From the NCBI GenBank assembly GCA_017562135.1, contig QEYB01000180.1, positions 496,001 through 560,000 of the forward strand: DNA of 64,000 nt. Reading direction: 5' to 3'. Below the pieces are notes generated by a model that saw only the letters and a program-made list of their open reading frames with translations, was not told the DNA's origin and searched no databases. Both the position numbers and the translations under genes were made by a program. Source of the DNA: Dipylidium caninum. Taxonomy: Eukaryota > Platyhelminthes > Cestoda > Cyclophyllidea > Dipylidiidae. This document shows, one piece after another, positions 1 to 11,317 of the stretch (the stretch's first letter is position 1; every line of letters begins with the position of its first letter).

Positions 1-2846
1 GTGGCCGGCTTAGCGGGCAGATGGGCGGGCGAACGGACGAACGGGCCGGCGGGCGGACCGCCGCACGCCATCATGGCTCGAGCCACTCGCCCACTTTTGG
101 TTCCTCAGCGGGCGAATAGCTTCTCCAGCAACCAACAAAGTTACGCACAAAATTTCGACTTACAAGTTGTAAAGTGCCGTTCTACCATATTCTAAGGGGA
201 GAGAAAAGGAGATGAGTCTGTAGAAAAGTGTGTAATTAATGGACTGTATGCACGTATTGGGAGCCAGACTGGGAGTAGCGGAGGTCCCCGGAGGCCGCCT
301 TCGCTTCGCGGACTGTAAATGGCCTCATTTCCCTTACCAACTGGCCAAACGCCAGCAACCAACCCCCCCACGCCCGGCCACCCTGTCACCGCGGCCTTTC
401 AGTTTGGTACATGGCGAGACGTTGCATCTCCGAAAGACCTTTCCTCCGCCCAGCGCGGCCGACTTCGGGCCATTCAACACGGCGTTCCTAGCTCTTCGCG
501 TCTGTCATTTCACATGAAGTCTGATGGTCAGCTACTCTTTTTGTTCTGACCGGAGGACTGCAGGCATGTTGGCGCGGTCAGCGAGGGACCCCACGAACCC
601 AAATTTTTTCTGCTGGAGGTGAGTTGGCAGATGTCTTCGTCGCCTCGTGCAAGGAGGCGCGCCAGCACCTCAACACGGTAACCAAAGTCACATCCCTTTT
701 GCGGTCGTGTCTCCTTTCCGAGAAGAGCACTTTCTTCCCATTGCCCCCTAGAAAGACTCCGATGCGCACTGAGAGCTTGTCCCGAATTCTCAGAGATGAG
801 GGCTTAGTGACTGGCTACTTTCCTTCAGAGCGCCATACAACGGCACGCCAGTAAGTCAACTCAGGAGTTTCATTCTCCTTGAAAGAGTAATCTTATCGGC
901 ACGGATCTTAGTCGCCAGACACGGGGGCAAGTATGGTGGGAACAAGCTCCTCCCACTACTACAATTTGTGTCTGCCGAGTCGTGGTGCGCCGCCACGAAA
1001 CTCACAGCTGTCTGGCTTTTTTCAGGAGGCGACATTTGGGCGTGCATTCTGTGCTAACACGACAGGCCAGTGGGATGGCATAAGGCGCCCTGCCTCCGCA
1101 CAGACACTCCAGCTTCGCCCTTGGACTGGGGCAGACCGGAGAGGCGGTTTGGAGTGGCACGAAGACGAGGAAGAGAGGGGAGTCAGTGAGAGGCGAACCT
1201 ACCTGCCTGATCGCTCCGGAGTAGATGTTGGCGAGAGTAGAAGTGAAGTGCAGCGGGCCTCAGATGTGCACACCCGCGCGGTGCCGATCGGTGGAGGAAG
1301 GACGCGTCTGGCATTGGTTCGCCTGGCGCGATCCACCCACCATCACGGCGTCTGAGAGCCAATGCGGCAACGCTGACGCCGGCAGCGCCTCTAACACGGG
1401 GCCACCTAAGAGTGTGAGTTTTGCGAGTCACTTATGACAATCACAGCACCCAGTGCAAATTTTAACTGACGCCTCCTCCCTCCCCGACGGCGGTGAGAAG
1501 AGGTGACGCAGGCCCCCTGGCGCCCGCCTAGCGTCTGTGAGGCGTCCTCGTCGGAGGGGACTGTTGTTCTCCCCGGCGCAAGTGAATTCACGCGGGAAAG
1601 ACATCCCCCCATTTTGCAGTGCCTGGTCTAATGCCGACGCAACCGAGGCAGCTGCTTTCGCAGGATGTGGGAGTAACCAAAACGTTTTGGCAATGGGCCC
1701 GTTAGTGGAAGGGTAAACAAATTAGTGTCCAGATGCGAGTGGACCGTTTCCAGGCAAAGCACCCTCCTGCAGCAGTCGCCCGGACCACATTGGTTTGCCT
1801 TAAGAAGTGCAACTCGTTTGTGCTTTGCCCACGTGACCGTTCCTTTCTCCGTTGACTACGCGTTTCAGGGCTGGCGTGACGGGACCCTCACCAGCGCTCG
1901 CAGTTTCCTTCGATTTAGCCCAGCTAATAACGTGTCCCACCCGCTCTTCCCCCGTCGCGCAGACGCGGCCGAGGGGTACTTATTGAGAACGAGGATGTTT
2001 CCAGTGGGAAGGGACAACACCGTTGGTTCACCGCCGAAATAACTAATATTTTTGTGTGCGGGTGAAGCATGTGGTCGACCGTGCTCAGGGACAGAGGGGC
2101 ATAAAGTCCTTGGCGATCATCGTGGAAATGGGTACACTGCCATGGCAAATTCTCCCTCTCGTCCTCTCGCGCTCTGCGACTGCGCTGTTGCCCTCGCCTC
2201 CTTGAATGGGCCTGGGGAGGCGCGTTTTAACTTCACTGACCGCGAGGAGGGCAGCGGAAGGAGTTGCACAACGCTACTCTCAAGACATCAGCAGTAAATT
2301 TTGATTCCGCAACATTTTGTGAGTTTTTGACGATCGGTCAACTGCTCTCGGTGGAGCACTAAATCCACTCTCAGGGCGTCGAAAAAGCTCGGTTACATCG
2401 CCTCAAATTAGACCTAACTTTAAATGTGACTGATAGAGCACGGCAAAGTAAACGGTGAAAGAATTATTTGAGAAAACCGAGGTGTTATTCGTGCCAAGCG
2501 CAGTGGCCGCTAGATTTTAATTCACTCGGGGAGGCAGAGGACAGCCACTGGGCCACCCCAGGAAAGTCTCACATCTCGGGGGCAGGGCGCATCCTCCTGC
2601 CCCGTGAATGCACAAACCAGGTTTGAGGCAGCAGCAGGCGCCCATGCTTTGCCAGAAAGGGATGTTTGGCCTGAAGTGACGGAATGGCCAATTTGCTTAG
2701 ACTGTCCGCTTCGCTGGCCAATCAGAGGAGAGGACGAATCGGTTTCCGCCAACCGCCGGCCTCGATCAATGTCCGCCTCTGTTTTCCCCATACTCTCCCC
2801 TCGCCGCTTTACCTCCCACGTCCCTTCACCGAAGGCGGTAAATAAA
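1..2846. other. GC-rich gene-free left flank
   Basis: This stretch is clearly richer in G and C than the DNA from about 3 kb onward. Several open frames of 60 to 140 codons occur in different frames, but none shows a recognisable domain, a consistent run of exons or a natural-looking composition; stop-free frames are expected by chance in GC-rich DNA. It may hold the promoter or CpG-rich 5' region of the gene at 2847, or a dispersed repeat. The first 60 bases are a run of short GGGC/CGGGC-type motifs that look like low-complexity or repeat sequence. I see no transposase, LTR or RNA gene in it. Confidence 0.45.
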
Positions 2847-4624
2847 ATGGATAAAAATGATGAAGAAAGCGTTTTTTCGCGATTAAACATTGATCCTAGC
2901 CAACAACTCGCCGACTTCCACTTTCGAGAGACTCGGTCGGACGTCCAGTCCTCCGTCATTCTTCTCGGTCAGCGAGTTAAACGTCAGTACATGAGTGAAT
3001 TTGTGCTGCCCGATGACACGAGGATTGCCGTCAGGCGAATGGAGTCCTCGATGCCGGCCGATAAAGCGCACAAAGTGATGGTCAACCTGGCTGTGAGGCA
3101 TCCATTTGATTGTGTCTTGCCGAAGTTCGTGCCAAAACTCTCGGGGGAAACAGACGCTTGGAAATCCGTCTATGGCTCCGCTACTACTCTGGAAACCTCG
3201 GAAGCGACTACTGATAGCGACGATGAAGTTGGCATTACCAAGGCAAGTTTTCTTTTAACTTTGCCAACACAACGCACAAAAGGAGATCGGTAGAATTTTA
3301 AGGTTGCGCAACTTCATACTGCTTATACCAAACCCTCCACTCTTCGCTAACGGCGTGTTGAGATCGAGCAAAGTTGCCTAAAAAATTTCCCCTCACTTAG
3401 GCATGTGACACTTAACGCCACATCAAGTTAGCATGGCGCCAACTGTCGTTTCATTTGCCATTTGATTGGAGCAGACCATTTCGCTTTTCACTTATCCGGT
3501 CGGATTAAGTGTGTGAGGACGGTGTCAACCTCCACTCTGTGACTAGACTCGACCGGTCCGCTTTCGCACGCCCCAACGTGCAGCGGAGCGACGACGCAGG
3601 CATTGTGCTTCCCTGACGCAGACTTCCTCGGAGAATTCGTGGACAGTTCTGCGGTTGACGCCAGCGGTGTAGACGACCCGTCTATTTTACGAGTAAAATG
3701 ATGTACACGCCAGTAGCTCGTGATTACGACTTCAAATGAATTCGTTTTTCCTTCAGATTCACTGGCGTTGTTAATGCAATTTGTGTGGCTCGATGTGGTG
3801 CCACATCTTCATGACTTAATAGCCTCCACATCAATCATCAGGTTGTGTGAGAGCAGAAAATGTGAATAATTCTGCGTTGTTAGAGTATAAGGTTTAACTA
3901 GATAATTGGAGGCATCAAAGTTGCGCGTGTCTGGCAGTTTTCACAGTCCTGCCGACCCAGATCCTTGCACGCCTCCATATGTCCACTGGCCACACAGAAG
4001 GTCGGCACTATGTTCGAAGGGAGAATTGGCCGTGCGGCAACAGCGGAATGAAATGGCGATGGTGTGCCAATGAATCTAGACGCCCGACAGCAATCATGAC
4101 GACACACCCACTGTTCGGCTGCTCTCGCACCCTCACTAATGCCACAATGAAGGCACCGCGATCTTGGCTTCCTCCTTCGTCTGCGACCATCATCAGTTTG
4201 TCCTTCTTTGCTTCTGCATCGGCCGCCTGTCGACCTACGTGGTTTTAACAATGACATCGCTGACACACGCTCATACTCGGGCTTCCTTCCCTTTGAGTAA
4301 ACCACCTAATCACCCGTATTGAGAGAAATTTTCTTTTAGTTAACAGAAAACGAGAACCTGCGCATTTTGGACTACCTGGACGATGATCCATGGGCGGCAA
4401 CCCTTTTGAACTGGGATTCGGGGGCCAACTGTGAACTACTCAGACAACTTGAAGCGGGTTGCCGCCTAGATCCTGACTCCTTCAGGATGGAACGTCTGCA
4501 GCGCCGTCGAAATTGGAAAACTGTAGTCGACATTCAGCAAGAACCACAAACACGCAACTTGGGATTTAGCCGTAAAGACAGTGATGCGGGCTCAATGCAT
4601 ACCAGCACGACGACTCTAGACTGA
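2847..4624 (+). CDS. Unrecognised two-exon protein, about 226 aa
   Basis: Exon 1 is 2847-3242 and exon 2 is 4340-4624, giving 132 plus 94 codons. The chosen start is the ATG followed by MDKNDEES; the same frame stays open upstream and has another ATG at about 2769, so the start is not certain. Exon 1 ends AAG|GCAAGT, a textbook GC-type donor, and exon 2 begins after a pyrimidine-rich tract ending in TTTTAG, in phase 0. The protein is acidic near the junction (SDDEV, LDYLDDDPW) and Arg-rich later (MERLQRRRNWK). I see no signal peptide or membrane segment. I do not recognise the family and assign no function. Coding status rests on protein-like composition of both exons and a frame-matched splice. 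Confidence 0.6.
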
Positions 4625-5727
4625 TGCCACGACTGTTTTTAGTAGGTAATAATGGCTTTCAGCGCTCACCCACATCCTTTCAACGTTACCACATCTGAAG
4701 CCTGTTTTCCCAACTAAAACTCCACATGTTCCATGTTCTTTATACATGTTTTTTTAATTGCTAACTACGCCTCTAAGAGCACGTTCACTTCGACAGTCAT
4801 GAGGAGATAATAACCGCTTAAAATAAGTGAATATATCAGTGTGGTATTTTTGTAACCTCTTATGTGTATACTTTGTTATTAACTACCATGGTATTTAAAT
4901 AATATTATAAATGAAAGCGACCGACTTTATTAAAGTGTGGGTGGACGCACAATTGTGTTAAGCTTTTCTAAACAAAATAGGGTTATAAAGATGCGAAGCT
5001 CTCTACAGTGGAGAACCACAAAAGTTCCCGCTTTCGAAAACCTAAGAATCGCACTTTCTGATGAAGGGAAATTATCGATAAATAACTTATTGCAAGGTGA
5101 GGTAACCATGCATGATTTCTCACCTTCATCAAAGTCCTAATGTCGATAAGATAGGTCAGTGATTGAAACATTGTCGAAGGGACAGGAAACAGATCTACCG
5201 AAACAAATTTTGATATGTTATAAATATGCATCGCTATAGATGTCGTCTCAAGCAGCAATATGGCCCATCAGTACTATCGGTTAATACCGTCTGAGAGGCA
5301 GTTCATACACATACTGTGTGAGGTTGGGTTGAAAAAATTGTAGGTATTTAGATATACAAAACCTATGAGCCTCATAAACAGTTCGTCGAGAAATCGATAT
5401 CGTTAAAAGATGATGCCGATGATGCTGGACTGTGGATTCACCCACTCCGTAGGCCATGACACTACGCATAATCCATGATAAACACCGTAACTTTAACTGA
5501 GTAAATTAAAACAATTTATTACTGCGAGATAGTTCAGGGATGCTGTCAGGTGTTGTATTAAAACTTCGTTTAACGACCTTGAAATTGTTTTAATTTTCCT
5601 ATAAATTGCCTTGGACGGTCTTGCATTTATATCGGCGACTTGATGGGCTCGTCGTGCTTTTTCGGTTGGTGTTGTTAGCTGGCAGCGAGTTTATACATAA
5701 AGCGCCCAAAGGTCATCCCTCCCAGTA
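4625..5727. other. Intergenic stretch, no gene seen
   Basis: AT-rich spacer between the two-exon gene and the acyltransferase-like gene. Open frames on both strands are short (60 to 90 codons) and lack domains. An ATTAAA at about 4929 could serve as a poly(A) signal for the upstream gene. Confidence 0.4.
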
Positions 5728-8091
5728 ATGGATACTCCAGAGAGGAAAAGAGTATGCATTTTCTATAATGCCTACCTTTTTAGTTGATACCACCTGTGCT
5801 GGTCAACAAGATCACATTTGTCCTCTCGGTTTTTCTCCTTACCTTTTTCATTTTCTCCGCGGTCTACAGCCCTTCGCTTTTATTCCTCGTTTTGACAATT
5901 TTGTTTGTCATCCTGATGATACTCCGTGTTATATCTTATTCGTAAGGAATATTTGACAGTCTATTTTTAGACGATCCCACAATATTTTATTCATGGCCGG
6001 GCCCTGTTATTTCGTCAATGTATATACTCTTATTTTTATTTGGTAACTAAGAAACATTCTACTTATGCGGTTATTATAGGGGGATTCCAGATTGCCTTGA
6101 AGCTTTCTATGTTCTCTTCGGGTTGGCCAACTCAACTGTTTATAGTGCAATAATCCTTTTCCGAAACTCATTTGTTTTTCACAACTATGACAAAATGACC
6201 TCGTGTTTTATCCATATTCTGCCGCCTCTCGTATCATATTCGTAAGTTTCTAATTTTCCTTTCCAAATGCCATGTGTATTTAACTTGGTTCTCCCCTAAT
6301 TAGCTTGCATACTCATGGTCAAAGATCGTATCTAGACTCTTACCAAATGTCTTGAGATATATGACTTATTTATCATCAATTAGCAACCACTTTCAACATG
6401 TTTATACTTTTCCCAACGTCCGTTTTTGAACTGACATGTTCTTTTGTACATATGGCTGTTTTGACGCATTAAGTAGCCACTCATTTTTCGGATCAAAAAG
6501 TTACAATTTTTTCTCAATACCTTTATTTTTGGATGTTTTAAGTGTGCGGTGGTTTCCTATTCAATCTTCTGACCACTGGTGGAAGCCATTTGTTAATACA
6601 AACGGCGTTACTTCGATCTCGGTGTTCAATCCCATGGGCAGCTGGATCTACCTGGTTGTGGTCCCGAACGCATTCTTCATTGCTCACACGGTATGCCACC
6701 ACTGTGTTTCACTTTCCCCATTTGTTGTGCAAACCATCCGTCTCATTCATTTTTAATTTATTGTGTTAAACTCAATTGATATTTTCATTCAGCGGCATTT
6801 CATAGGGCTGATTATTTATGATAAAATACCTCTTTTCTGTTGATAAATTAAGTTGGAGTCTATATTGTAGATTCCGCTGATCTCTCGCCTATGCTTTTTT
6901 GGATTTTGTTTTGCGACTCATGTTGCAGTCCTCCTTTTGTTGTCATTTCAATGCCTAAACCTGACAATACGCCAGCTTATTAAATTACTTCAATACATTT
7001 TTACGTAGTATAATTGTTATATGAAGGCTTTACCCTCTCATCCAAGACATTTTCTTGAGTCTCATCTTATTGACTCCTCCGTCAACTGCATCTCTATTCT
7101 TTTAATATGGTAGAATATCTTGAAGATTTCTGAAGCTAAAATATCTATGATTTCGGCTTGTCGGCATTTCACTCTATTGCATTAATGTGTAGTGTTCCAT
7201 TTTGTCTAGTATACTAAGTGTATTTTCCATCTCTGTCTCGTCAGTCGTTTGTCGTGTTCGTACGTAGTCCATATAAAAATAATACCTACATACATTTGGT
7301 TTTTAAGCTACTTTGAAATCGTATTACCGGAATTCATTGTTGCTAACTCCCACACCTTGACCAATGCGCCAAATGCTGTCATTGGTGATCGTTTTCGTGT
7401 GTCCGTTCACCCGTGTAAAAGGTGTTATTGTTGACGTAAAAAGACGTGTAGGTCTTGATGTTGACCTCTTTTCCCTTATTTTCAGCTTATCTACTTCATT
7501 GTTGTACATGTGATAATCAAACCAGACGAGAAATATAACGACAATTATCGTTATCTTCGAACAAAGTACTTCTCCAAAATGGAAGTCTTCAAGCGCATCC
7601 CCAAAATGTAGGTATTTTTCTTCTTTGTCCAAGTATTACCTTAGCCTGCGTCACTTACTATTGTTGTGTTAACTAGGATAAAAAGTCTGCTTATTTCTAG
7701 TTCGGCTAATCATTGGCCCCAAAAATGAAAGCATCTAATGGTTTCTTTCAGTGTTCAGACAATGATATGGGTGGGACTCAATATTCTTGTCAATTTGGTC
7801 CTCAACCTGATCTCCTTGTTGGCATGGTGCACCTTCTTCTTCCACTCGCTGATGATGGTAGCTATGGTGGTAGTGATGGCGTGGTACGGTGCTTCCTACT
7901 ACCTCGACTACTTCGCCTACCTGGCTCTGCGCAAAGCCATCCAGAACAACGAGGTGCCTTCGCCGAAAGACGTCAAAAGCCCCACCGAGATGGAGGATGC
8001 GGCGGATGAGGATGAAGAGGTGGAAGAAAGTCTCAAGCATAATCTAGAAATTGCTCTTGAGGAAAATGATGACTCTGATATTGAAGTATAA
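5728..8091 (+). CDS. Glycerophosphocholine acyltransferase-like membrane protein (DUF2838/Gpc1 type)
   Basis: Seven exons join in frame: 5728-5751, 5784-5941, 5971-6042, 6080-6241, 6543-6690, 7486-7607 and 7752-8091, giving 341 aa. The first three introns are only 32, 29 and 37 bases. The protein is almost entirely hydrophobic with about eight membrane segments and a long acidic C-tail (DEDEEVEE). Signature stretches match what I remember of the DUF2838 family: CYFVN, then FGLANS, then ILFRNSFVFHNYDKMTSCF and IHILPPLVSY followed by VRWFP. Members such as yeast Gpc1 and its plant homologues acylate glycerophosphocholine to lysophosphatidylcholine, feeding phosphatidylcholine recycling in the ER membrane. 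Family assignment is from motif memory; function is inferred. Usual family length is about 380 to 430 aa, so this is slightly short. The start MDTPERKR is supported by frame but not by homology. Confidence 0.75.
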
Positions 8092-8170
8092 TAACACTTA
8101 TTTCATCCACAAAACCTTTTTTGAGTCTTTTGAACCAAATTGGTATATATGGGGCATCTGCTGACTGAAA

Positions 8171-8944
8171 ATGCCTTTTCGCTTGAATAGTAAGGCGAAT
8201 CCACTACCGATTAGATTGGCCCATCACCCGCATTGTTGAGGCGAACGACCTATGCTCGGCCGACCGCCGTCTGTGTCTTGTGTCAAACGGGGAAGTGGTG
8301 AGGCTCTAAACGAGGCTGGCGTTCGAGAGGTGGAGAACTTGATAAAGTCGTGACTGGTAGCACTTTAAGAGTATTTTTTGCTGTTTACTATCCTCAGTAT
8401 TTTTCCAATGACCGTCGATATTAACCTAGACAGTGACAGAATGAGATGTGTGGCACATTGGTTGCTCCTTACTCTGTCGGGAAGCTCATGAATTGTTCAA
8501 ACCCTTTGCCTCGGGCTGTAGACTCCGCGCGCTTAACCCCAATTGTCCCTCTTAAACAGATTTGTCTTCGAAGAGCCCACTGCAGACACCAAACCTAACC
8601 AGTCCGCTTACGGAGTATGACTATTTGAGCAGTAAAATGTATCAGCTAGTATTTACGTCATTGCCTCATTTTGGCAGGAGACCCTTGGGGTGCTCCACGA
8701 AGTGAGGTTTCCTCCTGCACTCCACTTACTTATTCTCGAAAGAAAGAAACCACCGATCCAACTGACTTTTGCAGATGAAAATTGGCCGTCATTTGACCTT
8801 AAGAATTCAGACAGACGTCACTTTTGCCGTCTGCTCTCATGGATTTATGGGTTTCTTCTTGGGGCTCTGCTTATCTACCAAACTTTTATGTCCTGCAAGA
8901 CCTCTTTTAAAAAAAATACAGCAAAAGTGAAGGGGACCAAATAA
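8171..8944 (+). CDS. Doubtful small tail-anchored protein
   Basis: The best part is the last exon, 8678-8944, opening after a TTTTGGCAG acceptor and encoding 88 residues with a single hydrophobic segment (LLSWIYGFLLGALLIYQTF) and a short basic tail, as in tail-anchored proteins. A preceding exon at 8560-8614 joins it in frame. A possible first exon at 8171-8189 followed by a 25-base intron leads to a frame reading NWPITRIVEANDLCSADRR from 8215, but I could not find a donor that links this to 8560 in phase. I do not recognise the protein. The alternative is that only part, or none, of this is coding. Confidence 0.3.
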
Positions 8945-11317
8945 ACCCAAATTATTTTCCCCGCAAACTCTGCTTTCTCAACCGATTTTATTGTTTTGTA
9001 TCTCCCTCTTCAACAACCCCTACGATATTCGTTAAGCAGTTAACGCCTTATTGTGGCGCCACAGTTGTCTCAAGCGAACTTCAAAAACAGCATGTGACAC
9101 CACTCAAATCCTGCATATCGCAAACTAGATTATGACACTCTGATTCTCGCCACCGAAGCCCCTCGTTGACTCAAATCATTGCTCAACTCGGCGACCACAG
9201 TATGCGCACATTCCATTGTCTTCAAGGAGGCGGCATTCTGACCACCTCGTCTCCCCACATCCCGAATTTAAGGAGATTATAATTACAGATCGCTGGAAAG
9301 GCAGGTGTGTTTCCACACGATAAGCCACTCGATCACATAAAGTCAACATATCCTGTCATTGTGGAGCGGACTTTTAGTCTGGCGGAGTAATTTTGTTTCT
9401 TTCGTAAAGTGTACAATTTCTGTGAAGGGGTCAGGCACAGATCTCGATCCACCATCAGTTGTCACTACTTGACCCAGTCCAAGCCGAAAAAAACACGTGC
9501 TTTTTTTCTCAAAAGTGACCTTTCCAAGAATTTAACCATGACATCCAAGTAATTCGTGCTCGGGCGAAAATGTGGGAAGCCCCGTTCACAGTTGGATCTT
9601 GACCCCTCCCCAGATGCTCTCAGAAGTCAGCGCCAAAACACGCGCAGCTTGTGGATTATATTGCTCTTCCGACTATCAATTACCTTATATCCCCCTTAAA
9701 TCGTGTAATTTAATCCAAAAAATGAATAGTATTCATGAATAGTGAATTCACCGTGTAAGCAAAATTCAGGTCCTTGGATTTGACAGACGCTTTTAACTTT
9801 CATCGTTGTCAATAGGAAAATGACGCACTTCCAACATGAAGCAAAAAAGAAAACTCACTAAGGGTAAAAAAGATAAAAACTTGACCGAAAAAGAGCGCGT
9901 GTAAGTATGTGTTGACTTTTCACATCATCCCGCAAGCTTGTGGGTATCCTCAAATAATATTTCAAAGTAGCTATATAGCCCACACTTAGCAGATTTATTC
10001 TTAACAACTCTTTTATTCACGTGAGACCACAAAGTTCCATGTAGAAGGCCTAGAAACAGCACGACTTAGCAATCACCCGTTGTATGACAGTCAAACACGG
10101 GCTCTGTAAAGTCTGGGATAGGTTCAGAAGCATAGTCTGAAAACATTGCGAATTGACCGCAGAATAATAGTAAGAAAACTATGTTGAAGTGCTACGCAAT
10201 CCCTCCCATGAAGGAGGTCGTAGAGCTCATTATCACTAGCCTTCTACATCGTCCACCATTAATCCGTGGGCATCCTCGGCTTAATCCTTATTACCAGTAA
10301 AATGGCTGCTTTTTCTGTTAGATTCGTAAGAGGAATGTTATCTAACGGTGATAACAGCAGATGTTAGTAATACCACATCCTCATCGTGAAACCCTATAAA
10401 TTCTTACGTTAGATAATAATCCTTAACACTGTATTCTCATTATTAGGAACATTTCTGCTTTGACCTAGTGTCTAGAAAATGTTTATTTAAGGTTATAGGC
10501 AAGCTTAATTTATTTGCGGAGACATTCTAGAAAGAGATGATAACAAAATTTTACACAATTGTAAACTGCATGCATGAATAGGCTTAAAAAATTTCCATTT
10601 CCAAAGTAGATACTTATAACCTTACATTGTAAGGGTAGACTGAAAGGTGTTTACTGCTATAAAAACATAAAAAATTAAAAAATTGATGGAGACGTGCCTT
10701 ACATGATCAAAGGAAATCAAAATATTGGTATAATATCAGTTTTAATGAGTCGCAAATAGCAGCCGATGATGATGAGGACTGAAGTAAGCTAGTGGAAAAC
10801 TGGGTAGCCAAGTTTTAAAACTTAAACTCATGACTCTTAACCAAGTGAAAGGGCGTAAAGTTTCCTTCAGAAGATATTTGTTAGAAAAAACGGTAACATT
10901 AATTTTTATCAAATTTTTCGAGCTTTAAAAAACATATAAAGTGCTCTAATTGTTGTACAATTAACGCGAAATGAATTGTGAAAGCACCGACGGAGTATAT
11001 CTGCATTGTTTTAAATCACCATTTTGATTGTGGTTGAACACATCTAAAGATTTAAAAAGATTCCACTGTTTTCGTGACACTACCGCTAGTCATGTGGGCT
11101 CAGGTAAACTGGATAGGCAATACTGAAGTGCCGGACATACCAAGCCCCGTCTCTCTACAGAGTTCAATAGTAGGCAATTACAAACCAGTGAAATTGTAAG
11201 TTCATGAAGGCTTGTTTAGATAAGTGATTTTTGAAACTTTTGATTTGCTTATACGAAGTTCAGTAACGCGACATACCTACGCTTCTGTGATTGGCATCCA
11301 TGTGAATTATACTGAAA
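8945..11317. other. Intergenic stretch with one possible exon
   Basis: AT-rich region upstream of the potassium channel. At 9836-9901 an ATG opens a lysine-rich stretch (MKQKRKLTKGKKDKNLTEK) that ends at a strong donor, GT|GTAAGT, so it could be a first exon. Another open stretch with a plausible acceptor and donor lies at about 11090-11197, but it does not join the first in frame. Nothing else in the interval is supported. Confidence 0.3.

Noticed and set aside
933..1355. 140-codon frame in the left flank
   Set aside because: No domain, overlapping frames on both strands, GC-rich background.
9836..11197. Joining exon candidates 9836-9901 and 11090-11197 as one gene
   Set aside because: The splice phase does not match; the joined frame reaches a stop within about 12 codons of the junction.
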